DNA of 64,000 nucleotides from Luzula sylvatica (Eukaryota; Streptophyta; Magnoliopsida; Poales; Juncaceae). The stretch covers positions 15,541,167 to 15,605,166 of the forward strand of contig OX326956.1 in NCBI GenBank assembly GCA_946800325.1, read 5' to 3'. The translations under genes and the position numbers were made by a program. Below the pieces are notes generated by a model. It was not told the origin of the DNA. It was given only the letters and a program-made list of their open reading frames with translations, and searched no databases. The stretch's first letter is position 1, and every line of letters begins with the position of its first letter. This document shows, piece by piece, positions 24,640 to 34,324 of this stretch.

Positions 24640-24815
24640 ATATCCAGATTAACACATTTAATTAACATGACAACTAATAAGAGATATATAAATAATAATT
24701 AATTGATATTGATTAAAATTTGTTAATTCAAATGTATATTAATTATATATCAGTTAACTATTAATCCTATGTCCTTGTTAACCATCATGTTAATTAAGAT
24801 ACATAATGTGGTGGA
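24640..24815. mobile_element. Decayed relative of the MITE at 15983-16141
   Basis: Shares ATTAACACATTTAATTAACA with the copy at 15983 and has a partly inverted right end (CATGTTAATTAAG). Boundaries are uncertain. Confidence 0.4.
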
Positions 24816-24984
24816 AAATTGCGGGAGGTAGTAAATGGGGGAGCATTTATGACAGTAACCATGTTTTAAAAAATAATTCGAAAAATGACCTTGTTTCGAA
24901 AATTATTCCAAAACTAACTCAAACCGATTTTTAAAAACTAGTTACTACCTGATTTAAAAAAGGAAAATTTTCGTTTGTAAACGA

Positions 24985-25470
24985 AATTACCGACGATGAT
25001 GATGAGGGGGGGACGGGAGGGGAGGGGAGAGGAGGGGAGATGAGTACCATACCACGTGTATGACCTCATGTGATGGGATGCTCACTCCCTTTGTGCAATG
25101 TACTCTCCATAGTCCATGGATATTAAGAATAATTTTACCCAACATATTTTCACAACATGATTAATAACATAATGATGAGGTATAGAATAAGTGACGGATT
25201 TATTAAGAAATTAAGGGAGAGCAACAGTCCTTTTTAGATTTTTGAACAGTAGTATATATATGTAATTATGTCAGTGTCTTTTACGAAAGAGGTGAAAAAT
25301 TATGTACTATGGTCCTTCCAAATTTTTTTGAAAATTTCTCATAGTACCCTCTCTCTCCCTAGATTACCGTCCCCCAATGGGGCAAGATCCGTCGCTGTGT
25401 AGGATGTTGATTGAATTAAGTGAAACTAATTTTATAGTGTGAATACAATATCCCACGTATGACCAAAATT
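24985..25470. repeat. Segmental duplication, copy 2
   Basis: Homologous to 21432-22165 without the MITE. Its G-rich tract (25005-25040) has several runs of four or more G and is G-quadruplex prone. It is followed by the same TACCATACCACGTGTATG G-box block. Confidence 0.85.
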
Positions 25471-25564
25471 TCAATTTTTTTGTCAGCCTATTTTTTTTAT
25501 GTTTTATTTGACGCACATAATTAACATAATAATTTAAAAATATATAATTAAGAATATAAAGATT

Positions 25565-26390
25565 ATATTTGCAATATTTACAACATGAATATAAAGATTA
25601 TATTTGCAATATTTTTAGAATATTATGAGTATCTCCCGAAATGCACTGGTAGCATGTATATATTTATATATTCACAACATGAATATAAAGATTATATTTG
25701 CAATATTTTTAGAATATTATGAGTATCTCCCGAAATGTATTTTCTCGAAATGCACTTGTAGCATGTATACATGTATATATTCACAACATGAATATAAATA
25801 TTACATTTGCAATATTTTGAGAATATTGTGAATATCTTCCGAACTGTATTTTCTCGAAATGCACTGGTAGCATGTATATATTTATATATTCACAACATGA
25901 ATATAAAGATTATATTTGCAATATTTTGAGAATACTATGAGTATCTCCCGAAATGTATTTTCTCGAAATGCACTGGTAGCATGTATATATTTATATATTC
26001 ACAACATGAATATAAAGATTATATTTGCAATATTTTTAGAATATTATGAGTATCTCCCGAAATGTATTTTCTCGAAATGCACTTGTAGCATGTATACATG
26101 TATATATTCACAACATGAATATAAATATTACATTTGCAATATTTTGAGAATATTATGAATATCTTCTGAACTGTATTTTCTAGAAATGCACTGGTAGCAT
26201 GTATATATTTATATATTCACAGCATGAATATAAACATTATATTGCAATATTTTGAGAATATTATGAGTATCTCCCAAAATATATTTTCTCGAAATGCACT
26301 TGTAGCATGTATACATGTATATATTCACAACATGAATATAAATATTACATTTGCAATATTTTGAGAATATTATGAGTATCTTGGTCAAAT
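25565..26390. repeat. 109-bp minisatellite, about eight units
   Basis: The word CAACATGAATATAAA recurs at 25581, 25675, 25784, 25893, 26002, 26111, 26220 (one variant base) and 26328, giving a period of 108-109 bp. The first interval is 94 bp because a 15-bp piece is missing. Two unit types alternate irregularly: CTGGTAGCATGTATATATTT and CTTGTAGCATGTATACATGT. Because 109 is not a multiple of three, the open frames running through it have no coding meaning. Confidence 0.92.
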
Positions 26391-26421
26391 ATGTGACATG
26401 TTATATACAATCATATCATAT

Positions 26422-27196
26422 TCTATCTTATGTATAAAGTTGCAAGAATTCTTGCATTTCTAGATCTCCACGTCATCAGGGACCTTTGTGTAAAAAAAAT
26501 ATTTTTTAATTTATATTTTGGTCCTTAATTTATATTTTGGTTCTTTTTAGTTTAAAAAATTAAATTTTGGTCCTTTTTATTTATATTTTGGTCCTTTTTT
26601 ATTTACTTTTCGGTCCTTTTTTACATTTTTGAATTTATATTTTGGTCCTTTTTATTTACATTTTGGTCCTTTTTATTTTTAATTTACATTTTGGTACTTT
26701 TTATTAACATTTTGGTCCTTTTTTATTTACTTTTTGGTCCTTTTTTTACATTTCAATTTACATTTTGGTTCTTTTATTTACATTTTGGTCATTTTTAGTT
26801 TTAATTTATATTTTGATCCTTTTTATTTACATTTTGGTCCTTTTTATTTACTTTTCGATTTTTTTTACATTTTGATTCTTTTTTCTTATTTCATATTTTG
26901 GTCATTTTTTACATTTGGTATTTGTTTCCTATTTTACATACATATTAAAATTTGCGAATATGTCCTGATGATATTAATCAATTTTAGAAGCACATGAACA
27001 AATGATATTTATACAAATTATATTAGAAAATAATATCCGTGATAGACTAATTTTATGAACCTTATGCATCTATTGACATCGTGATATTTGCAAATATGTC
27101 ATGATTAGATTAATTTAGTTCAAACACATGCGCTTTGATTATATTTAAATAATTATATAAAAAATATCCCGCGCAATTGCGTGGGGATAAAGCTAG
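26422..27196 (+). mobile_element. Helitron-like non-autonomous element
   Basis: The 3' end is diagnostic. A near-perfect palindromic hairpin (CCCGCGCAATTGCGTGGG, 27168-27185) is followed about 7 nt later by terminal CTAG and a host T (27193-27197). A plausible 5' end is TCTATCTTATGTATAAAG at 26422, although the flanking base there is T rather than the expected A, so the start is uncertain. The body contains the T-rich minisatellite at 26505-26935 and no helicase. Confidence 0.6.
26505..26935. repeat. T-rich minisatellite (ATTTTGGTCCTTTTTATTTA units)
   Basis: About 20 degenerate copies of a 20-23 bp unit based on ATTTTGGTCCTTTTTATTTA. The open frame at 26734-26997 is a product of this repeat and is not a gene. 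Confidence 0.85.
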
Positions 27197-28060
27197 TATA
27201 ATATAATTTCATATGTACCCTTGGAAAGACCATGCAAAGTTTCAAAATACCACATGAAATTGTAATAATCTAGATAGTATATGAGATAATTTCATATATG
27301 ACCGTATCTAGATAGTATATGAGATAATTTCATTTTTGACCGTACAAAATCATGGCTCTATATATATACAATAAGAAATATGCCAGTAACAAAACAAAAT
27401 AAAATTTAGTACATCCTTAATAATATATAGGATAGGATATATCATGTATATTTACGCATGCTCGATTTTGTGTATTATCTGCCAAAATAATTATCACGTC
27501 ATATTTCTAGAAACCTCTCGACAGGTTGCCTTCAAATCACACACATGTTCGATCGAAACCTAAGAATAAATAGTAAATTATAAATTATTAACGTGACATT
27601 TGATTCCTTATTTTAAAAATAAAATTCATTTTGACAAAAAAAGAAAAAATGTAATTTCTGTCGATAAAAAAACATAAAAACAACAATGACGTTAAAAAAA
27701 ACTCTGAGCAGTGTTTCTTAAAAAAAATTAACTAAAAAAAATTATTTGTAGGAAATATAATATTTTTTTGTAGAATGATAGGGATTTATACTAATATTTC
27801 GCTAACTCGAATTTGTACATGATTAACGCTATAATACTTGACATTAAAGTTTGTAATTTTGTTTTGCATGCTTACTTGTTTAATCATAGATACATTATAC
27901 ACTTTTGCCTTGGAGCTGCAATTATTTAATGTATTTATTTAATGACAGTGAAGTTTCCAACATTTTAATTAATATCATGAGTTTTATTTCTCTCACTGAC
28001 CGGTTAAAATCACCTTCCCAAATTACTCTTTTATAATCCCAAATTACTCTTTTATAAATA
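27197..28060. other. Intergenic DNA with short tandem duplications
   Basis: A 38-bp unit (ATCTAGATAGTATATGAGAT...) is directly duplicated at about 27270-27345. A 22-bp unit (CCCAAATTACTCTTTTATAA) is duplicated at about 28017-28058, immediately beside the Helitron-like end at 28061. No gene seen. Confidence 0.6.
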
Positions 28061-28090
28061 CTAGAGAAATGGCCCGCGCTTCACTGCGGA
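28061..28090 (-). mobile_element. Helitron-like 3' terminus (minus orientation)
   Basis: The plus strand shows host A then CTAGAGAAATGGCCCGCGC and an imperfect CCGCGC/CTGCGG stem. In reverse complement this is a hairpin followed by ATTTCTCTAG, then T, as at Helitron 3' ends. The element body should lie to the right; its 5' end was not located. Confidence 0.5.
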
Positions 28091-28689
28091 TTTTTACTAT
28101 GTAACAAGTGAATGTGTTTTACTATATATTGTTTCCTTTAATGTTTTTTCTATTATTTTCTTTCTTTCTTGATAATCAAAATAAAACCAACATATCCAAT
28201 TAATATCGTGGCAAGTAGATGAAAATAAATTGAACACATACTTGAAGGATAAATAACAAAAAATGTTCCACCATAAATTGAACACAAAACTCCTCAATAT
28301 TCCTAGAAACCGTCCATACATTTTTAGATATGATATATATAGAACTTCTTGCAATTGAGATCCTTACAGATAATATTTTTTTACCAAGAGCTTATTAATG
28401 TTTTTTTTGAATTGTAAGAGCTTATTAATGTTAAAGAGCAAATTAGAGGAAACCAGAACCTACCTTTGGATTTTGTTTTTTTCCCCGATTTTTCTTTAAT
28501 TTGTAAAAACTTTTGAATCAATTCCTGCGATTCAGTGTTGCCACTTTTAGTATGATGCTATAATTAACGAATGCCATAATAGTTAGTATCTACCAGTACC
28601 AGCACAATTGGTGTATCCCATTGCCACTTTTGAATCAATCTAAGAACGTTTCGACCTAAAATTTTAATTTGATAATAAATTAATTATTT

Positions 28690-29265
28690 TCATGAAAAAG
28701 AATTATAAATAAAAAAATTATCTTACTTCAGAATTGTTGTTAAGCATATCATCCCAAGGAACTAATGCAACTCTTTCACTTATCGATGGCAAAGGAATTT
28801 TAAATAATGTATAAAAATATATATATTAGCTAAATTATACCTAATTCAGAAATAAATGCATAATGAATGTGTAACAAGCTTGAGAGCAAAATGCCAAATG
28901 ACCACAAAAAATTCTCCATGTTGTACACCTAATTATAAAAATTGTATATTTTAATATAATTATTAAGATTCATAACAAAGAGTAGAATCACAGACCGAAT
29001 GAAATGTACCGCTTCAGGGAATAAATCATGATATTTGGAAAATATTCTAGCTTTCAATCTTTATATCTAGAAGAATGAGAAAAAAAGAAAGAAATAAAAG
29101 TTCTGAATGAATAAATTTCGTTAATAATCAACATTTAAAAAAAACGTACGTGCAAGTAACATCAGGAATTCTCTGAATTGCTCTTTCTCGGATTGCAGAA
29201 GAGACTAAAATGCTTCGAGTTCGGAACGAGTCTTGTTATCAAGTGTCAAATTGAAGTTAATTCGG
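28690..29265 (-). pseudogene. Possible captured multi-exon gene fragment
   Basis: On the minus strand several short open, gene-like stretches are separated by AT-rich DNA with splice-like borders. One (about 28815-28738) can be read as KIPLPSISERVALVPWDD and ends at a GTAAG donor. A later one (about 28655-28570) reads RNVLRLIQKWQWDTPIVLVL after a TTTTAG acceptor. Upstream pieces near 29040-28990 and 29230-29150 are also open. I recognise no protein family. The exon joins are not all in phase, so this looks like a degraded fragment rather than a working gene, possibly captured by the Helitron ending at 28061. Confidence 0.3.
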
Positions 29266-29495
29266 GTTAATTAGGACATTAATTTGCATAATTATGCGAA
29301 TAAATGGAACAATTATAATTGATAAATACCAGTATAAATTAGGAGATGAATTTGTTCAAATCCTCTCGGAGCTACCCAATCCACCAGCCACCATTTAAAC
29401 GTCGAACCCCCATTCAAATTCACCAGCCTTAATTAAGTATCGAATTGAAGCTAATTCGGGTTAAATTAGGAGATTAATTTGCATAAATTAGGAGA
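29240..29495. repeat. Direct repeat pair around AATTCGGGTTAATTAGG
   Basis: A segment of about 55 bp at 29240-29295 (GAAGTTAATTCGGGTTAATT..., then TTAATTTGCATAA) recurs at about 29440-29490 with small changes. A shorter third trace (CATAAATTAGGAGATTAAT) lies near 30121. Confidence 0.6.
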
Positions 29496-29518
29496 TTAAT
29501 TGTTTGGTAAATTAACCT

Positions 29519-29525
29519 TATATAA
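29519..29525 (+). promoter_or_regulatory. Candidate TATA box before the transit-peptide-like exon
   Basis: TATATAA lies 87 nt upstream of the ATG at 29612 in an otherwise pyrimidine-rich leader, which is sensible spacing for a plant promoter. Confidence 0.35.
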
Positions 29526-29611
29526 TACTTACTCGCTCCTCTGACTGAAAACGGCGCAGTAGTAAGACTCGCCCCTTACTCGCCCATAAATCGCCCCTTG
29601 CTCGCTGAGAA

Positions 29612-29695
29612 ATGGCCTCTTCCGTCTTCTTGTTCGCACCTAGGATTTCGTCTAGGGTTTTGTCGGCAGGCCGCTCTTTTTCTCTTTCTATGTAG
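29612..29695 (+). pseudogene. Truncated first exon encoding a transit-peptide-like sequence
   Basis: An ATG (context AGAAATGGCC) opens a 27-codon frame, MASSVFLFAPRISSRVLSAG followed by RSFSLSM and a TAG stop. It is rich in Ser, Arg and Ala, lacks acidic residues, starts MAS, and ends with an RSFS-type motif common near mitochondrial or plastid cleavage sites. No mature protein follows. The stop, and the lack of a good splice donor, suggest a cut-off copy of a nuclear gene for an organellar protein. A TATA-like box lies upstream. The parent gene cannot be named. Confidence 0.45.
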
Positions 29696-30785
29696 CGTGA
29701 ATAAGGAAAGAATTAGAGCACGGCGCTGGCTATTAGGTGATTTTTTTACTCTCATCGAAGGTCTGAGCATGCTCAGTAAAAGAACAATCCAACGTCAATG
29801 AATTAAGAGACGTGGAAGGCTGTAAAAGAAGGACAATGTTTAACATTAGTACTATTTAAGAATATATTATTATCTTGTTCTAATTTCCGTATTGCATTTT
29901 TATGCATGAAGGTCTATAATTAAGTTACTTTGAATCCATTTCCATGAATCTTTTCAATGATTTTTTAATTGTATAAAAAAGATGCCTACGGGTGTAAATT
30001 AATCTAAAGTATCCTGAAAAAGATAATAAAGATCAGAATATATTCATATTCTTCAATTAATTAAGCAAATTAACTAAGAGAGAGATTCAAGAGCAAATTT
30101 CACCTCCCAAAAATTTTCAGCATAAATTAGGAGATTAATACTTTCTTAATTGAAATTCTCTTGGAGCATCTCTGTTGAAATCCTTCTATCTCTTTCTTCA
30201 ACGCCACCAGTTCTCACCTTAGAAATGATGGAATAAATGCAAAAAAGCCCTTCTTAAGAAGTTAATTAACAAAAAACTTAATAATAGGAGATAATTCTTT
30301 TATGTTTTTAAGAATAGAGGGCCTTCTTGCAAATTTGCCTATTTTCTTGATAAGTTGAATATACCTTCATTAACGGCTTCGATGACATGTTCGATTTTGG
30401 CATTCTTTGCCTTGAAAGAAATTGTGATATTTTGTAACTTTTTAGGGCCCGGTAGCTTAATTAACGGAGGCGAATTTTCCTTTAAACCCCCCAATATTTT
30501 TTTCTATTTTTGCCCTTATCTGGCATCACTCCAAACAAACTCCATATGATCTCCTCGCTAAACCTAATTTTCACATAAATAGCAACAAAATAAGATCCTG
30601 AATAAACTACTAAATATCAAATCCACCCCTCAAAATGAAATATGAAACTTACTGAAAGGAGCCAGCTTTCATATGGTCCCAAATCATAAATTTATCTGGA
30701 TGGCCAACCTGACCTTATCATAAAAAAACAGCTTACATTTCTTCTTCTCTTTCTCTCTCTCGTCGCGCATCAAGATATGTACTGC

Positions 30786-30821
30786 CTTTAATCCCGCATC
30801 ATGCCCGTTAGCAATGCTAGT
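30786..30821 (+). mobile_element. Possible Helitron-like 3' terminus (plus orientation)
   Basis: ATCCCGCATCATGCCCG is followed by TTAGCAATGCTAG and a T, resembling the CTAG|T end of a Helitron with a weak hairpin. With the opposite-facing end at 28061 it brackets the gene-like scraps at 28.7-29.7 kb. Weak on its own. Confidence 0.3.
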
Positions 30822-31880
30822 ATATAAAAAGAGTTTTCATTTGATTGTCTATTCATCTAGTTAGAAAGAAGAAAAATAAAGAGTCGAATTATTTTTTGCA
30901 CCAGCGGTTTGCACTAACCCTGAATTTACCGTATCGTTTCTTTTTATGTGAGAAGGTTATCTAAAGAAGTGGGAAAGGAGTGGTGTATGATGGTTCAGGA
31001 TAGTGGATGCGGGTATAGAATCTAACCCGTAGCAGGCTACCGATTATGCGGGTTTGGACCCGTTAAGAGATCCTCTTCAGTCATTGAGGAGGCACAGCTG
31101 TAGTCGCTGCTTTCATGCTTGCGATTCCTCCTCCAATTGTTTCTTCTTCATCCATCTGAACGCTTCAATTCGAGGAATGTTAGTTTCAGATTTTGTGTGA
31201 ATTAGGAAAACTGATTTTTTTTTTTATAATAAGGTTACTGACGATGCAGAGATGAGTGGAAGGAATTGTTGCGTGATTTTTGGTTCCAATCGTACAGGTT
31301 AAAGAACCCGCTGTCCGTTGAGCCTCCGCCGCCTATTTCTGCATCCTGGTTCGATACGAATCGGCGATAGATTAGGACGCATCCAGCCACCACCGTCGCC
31401 TCTAGCCACCATCCTTGCCTCCACCACTATCGTCGCCCCAAATCTCTTTCTTCCTTGCCTTTCATTTTCGTTATCCATTCTTTTTCCTCAAATATCTTCT
31501 CCCTTCCCTCATTTTACTTGACTTTGTGAACAAAATGAGACTGGGGAAAAAGTGGAAGGACATACTTTCTTAATTTCTTTTATTGAATGCGAAGGTATGG
31601 GCTGTACGAGAGAGAAGAAAGTGGAGAGTACGGGCTCCGGACGAAAAACGCAAAGTGAGGTAGATATGGAAATCTCGAGAGTGACGGTCGAGATGGATCA
31701 TCAGAATGGACGGCTGGATGATCTAAAGCGTGGCACGGTGCGAGCGGAGTTATTGAAAAAATAATGGGAGAGGACAACATGGTGCGGATTAAATCCATCA
31801 AAAAACTTGATAAAACTTTAGGTGTATGAAAGAATTACTCATATTTTAAATTAATTATGAATAGATAGAACATATTTAAA
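30822..31880. other. GC-richer, gene-like stretch without a coherent gene
   Basis: Composition between about 30950 and 31790 is clearly less AT-rich than the flanks, and short open frames occur (31318-31521 and 31552-31764 plus, 31580-31801 minus). None has a recognisable domain. It may be an untranslated or captured gene fragment. Confidence 0.3.
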
Positions 31881-32680
31881 TAAACAAAAAATATTTTGAA
31901 TTTCGTCATTTTAAATTATATTTTTATCGAACTATTATGAATATAATAATATGAATGCTTTTACTTAATTGCTAAACAATAAATAATTAAGAAATCTTGT
32001 AGATATCGAAGGAATTATTATAGGGTATTTAGTTTATTGCATGTTATATTAAAAAATGTTGTGGCTATTGTTTGTATTCCTTTCTATCTATTTAATAAAT
32101 ATTTTTGTCTCCTCCAATTCTTTTCCTCTTTTATGATTTTATCCTTATTATTTAATTTTCAACACAAACCATTCTTTTTCATTAATGATATAAGAGTATT
32201 TGGACATAGACATTATTTGTATCTTTTACATTAGCATTTTTATCTCAATGATTTCATTGAAATAAAATTGAGTATGTGATTATTTTCCGTCCCACTCTGA
32301 AAGAACTATAGTTATTTTCTATTCAATCTAAAAATATTTTCTCTCAATTTGAGAAAGTTTATATTTATGTTGGTCTAATAATTATTTAAAACAAATATGT
32401 AATGTCATATTTTTTAATAAATGTAATGTCTTTATTTAAAAATAAAATAAAATCTGTAATTTTATCATTTAAATTTGTAGGCTTTGTTGGGCCAGAAGCT
32501 ATAAGGTCCTTTTATGGAACTATTTTTTCCCTCTGAATTTAGAGTTGCTTTATCAGGCCTTTAGGCCCATCAGCACATCCAAGTATTTATATCATTAACA
32601 ATCAGCAGTAATAATGTTGGTTGGTTAGTCATGATACAAATTCGAACCGTTTTCATTATTTGAGTTAAGATATATATATA
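31880..32680. repeat. Dispersed repeat, copy 1
   Basis: Colinear and clearly homologous with 43885-44400 (GATATAAGAGTATTTGGACATAG, ATATTTTCTCTCAATTT.GAGAAAG, GTAGGCTTTGTTGGGCCA, CATCAGCACATCCAAG, ACAAATTCGAACCGTTTT). Copy 1 has an extra stretch of about 80 bp after GGGCCAGAAGC. Non-coding. Confidence 0.8.
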
Positions 32681-32819
32681 TAAAAAAAAAGTCTAAATTT
32701 AGACTTTCATTTTTTAGTTCCTCAACTTTTACGTGATTCATTTTCAATCCCTGAATTATTATTTTGATTCATATTTAGTCAAGCGATGACACAATAAATC
32801 ACAAAAAAGACGATGAACT

Positions 32820-32915
32820 CAGATATTTTTTTAAGAAAAGAACTATCATGAGAGCAGATCGAATTCACGTCTTGTGAGATCTTGGCCAACTGACTTAACC
32901 AATTGGGCCAACCAA
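32820..32915 (-). mobile_element. Decayed SINE-like remnant
   Basis: The minus strand has an A-box-like CCCAATTGGTTAAGTC and, about 45 nt later, a degenerate B box (GAATTCGATCTG), followed by an A-rich tail on the low-coordinate side. No target-site duplication found. Confidence 0.35.
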
Positions 32916-33004
32916 CTTATGCATTCAAATATTGTTTACGAAGTACTTCAACAATACATACACGTGTCAAAAATCTGTAAAAACTCTATATTTTTAATTT
33001 ATAT

Positions 33005-33017
33005 AGTAATAGTAATA

Positions 33018-33062
<45 letters not shown>
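33005..33062. repeat. (TAA)n microsatellite
   Basis: TAGTAATAG-type units pass into about 14 perfect TAA units; non-coding. Confidence 0.9.
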
Positions 33063-33179
33063 TAACAGGTATTTAATAATATCATCACATAAATAATCAG
33101 CCGTTAAAATTGCGATTATAATCCTTATTTCCAAAATAACAGACTCAGGAATTTTTTTGCTCAAATTCCTCAAAATACT

Positions 33180-33470
33180 TCTTCTTTTTTTTTTGAAGGA
33201 GGAGGCGATTGCCTCTCTCGATTTGTATTAGAAAAAAAAGTAGAGTTAGATGAATAGAGGAAAAAGATCCGGTATACACGTCCCGCACCAATAATATGCG
33301 CACAACCCGCTTATCTATTAAAATTCCTAATATATCATTGAAAAGCATTAAATACTTTCCAATTAAAAGGTTGGAGGTTGCTTGGGGGTTCATATCTGCG
33401 GGACGCAAAACATTACCGAAGAAGACCGGAGAATAACACCTTCCAATTTCATTCAATTAAGTTATATTTA
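33180..33470 (-). mobile_element. 3' tail of a non-LTR retroelement (probable)
   Basis: The minus strand carries CTAATACAAATCGAGAGAGG, then CAATCGCCTCCTCC and a poly(A) run of about 12 (plus-strand T run at about 33183-33194), the layout of a poly(A)-tailed retroposon 3' end. The open frame at 33145-33456 runs through it and has no recognisable domain. 5' boundary and target-site duplication were not found. Confidence 0.4.
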
Positions 33471-34142
33471 TAACATATAACAGATTCCGTGAGGTGTTTC
33501 CTAGCTCGTTGCCGGTTGGTCCATTTTTACTCACTTTTAATTTTAATTTCCACCAATTTCTTATAGTTACTTATAAAATCTATCTCGTCTTCGTCGGTCA
33601 TGAAAGTGATTTTGATAATCCGATCTATCAGTTCTCGTCTCTCGAATTTGACAGAGCAAGACCCTGCAGCCACATCCACTTAATTTTTTTTTTATGTAAT
33701 GTAAAGATTTTGAAGGAGCCCAATATAAGGAAATCAAGAACACATACGGTTCACATGATATTATTTTCTTTTAAGATAGTTCACAACAATTTAACCATCA
33801 TCATGCTTGTATATTGTGAACGAAATAAAAAAACTATTGAATTACGAAATAAAACATAAAAATCTCAGTACATAAAGCATGCTCTTAGATGAGTTGATTA
33901 GCATTATTAATTTTGCTAATCAAAATTTTTGTGGACACATCAATTCCTTTTAATATATTAATATTAATAAATATTTTTAATTCAAATAAACAATCGATTT
34001 AAATTAAATCGTTAATTGACTCAATTAAAAATACTAATCAACCAATCTAACTAAGTGATTATCTCATCGATGATAACATCATCAATACACTTTTTTGAAC
34101 TATTGAATTACAACATAAAACTCTCAGCAGATAATTCAATTT
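33471..34142. other. AT-rich DNA flanking the copia insertion, no gene seen
   Basis: The open frame at 33494-33859 has no recognisable features. The copia target site GGAAT is at 34143-34147. Confidence 0.5.
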
Positions 34143-34147
34143 GGAAT

Positions 34148-34324
34148 TGTGAGAAGAGAGAGAAATTATTTCTTCCTTAATGAATTCAAACAATTACAAA
34201 ACTCGTTTATATATTTTCTAACCTAAAACGAAAATAATAAAACACAATGGACTAAATTGAATAATTTCACAAAACCTAAACGGATCATCCATTATCTCTT
34301 AATGGATGATCCATTATCTTAACA
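34148..34324 (-). repeat. 3' LTR of the copia element
   Basis: 177 bp. Read on the minus strand it starts TGTTAAGATAATGG and ends CTTCTCACA. It contains a hairpin with 13-bp arms (34282-34312, GGATCATCCATTA and its complement around 5 nt) near the start of U3, and a TATA box TATATAAA at 34206-34213. The gag-pol stop codon lies inside this LTR (34319-34321). Confidence 0.97.

Noticed and set aside
25565..26390. CRISPR-like array appearance of regularly spaced repeats
   Set aside because: The whole 109-bp unit is repeated, there are no unique spacers, and the DNA is plant nuclear.
31252..31305. Short Cys-containing start (MSGRNCCVIFGSNRTG) resembling a zinc-finger beginning
   Set aside because: It stops after 16 codons; no further zinc ligands or exon support.
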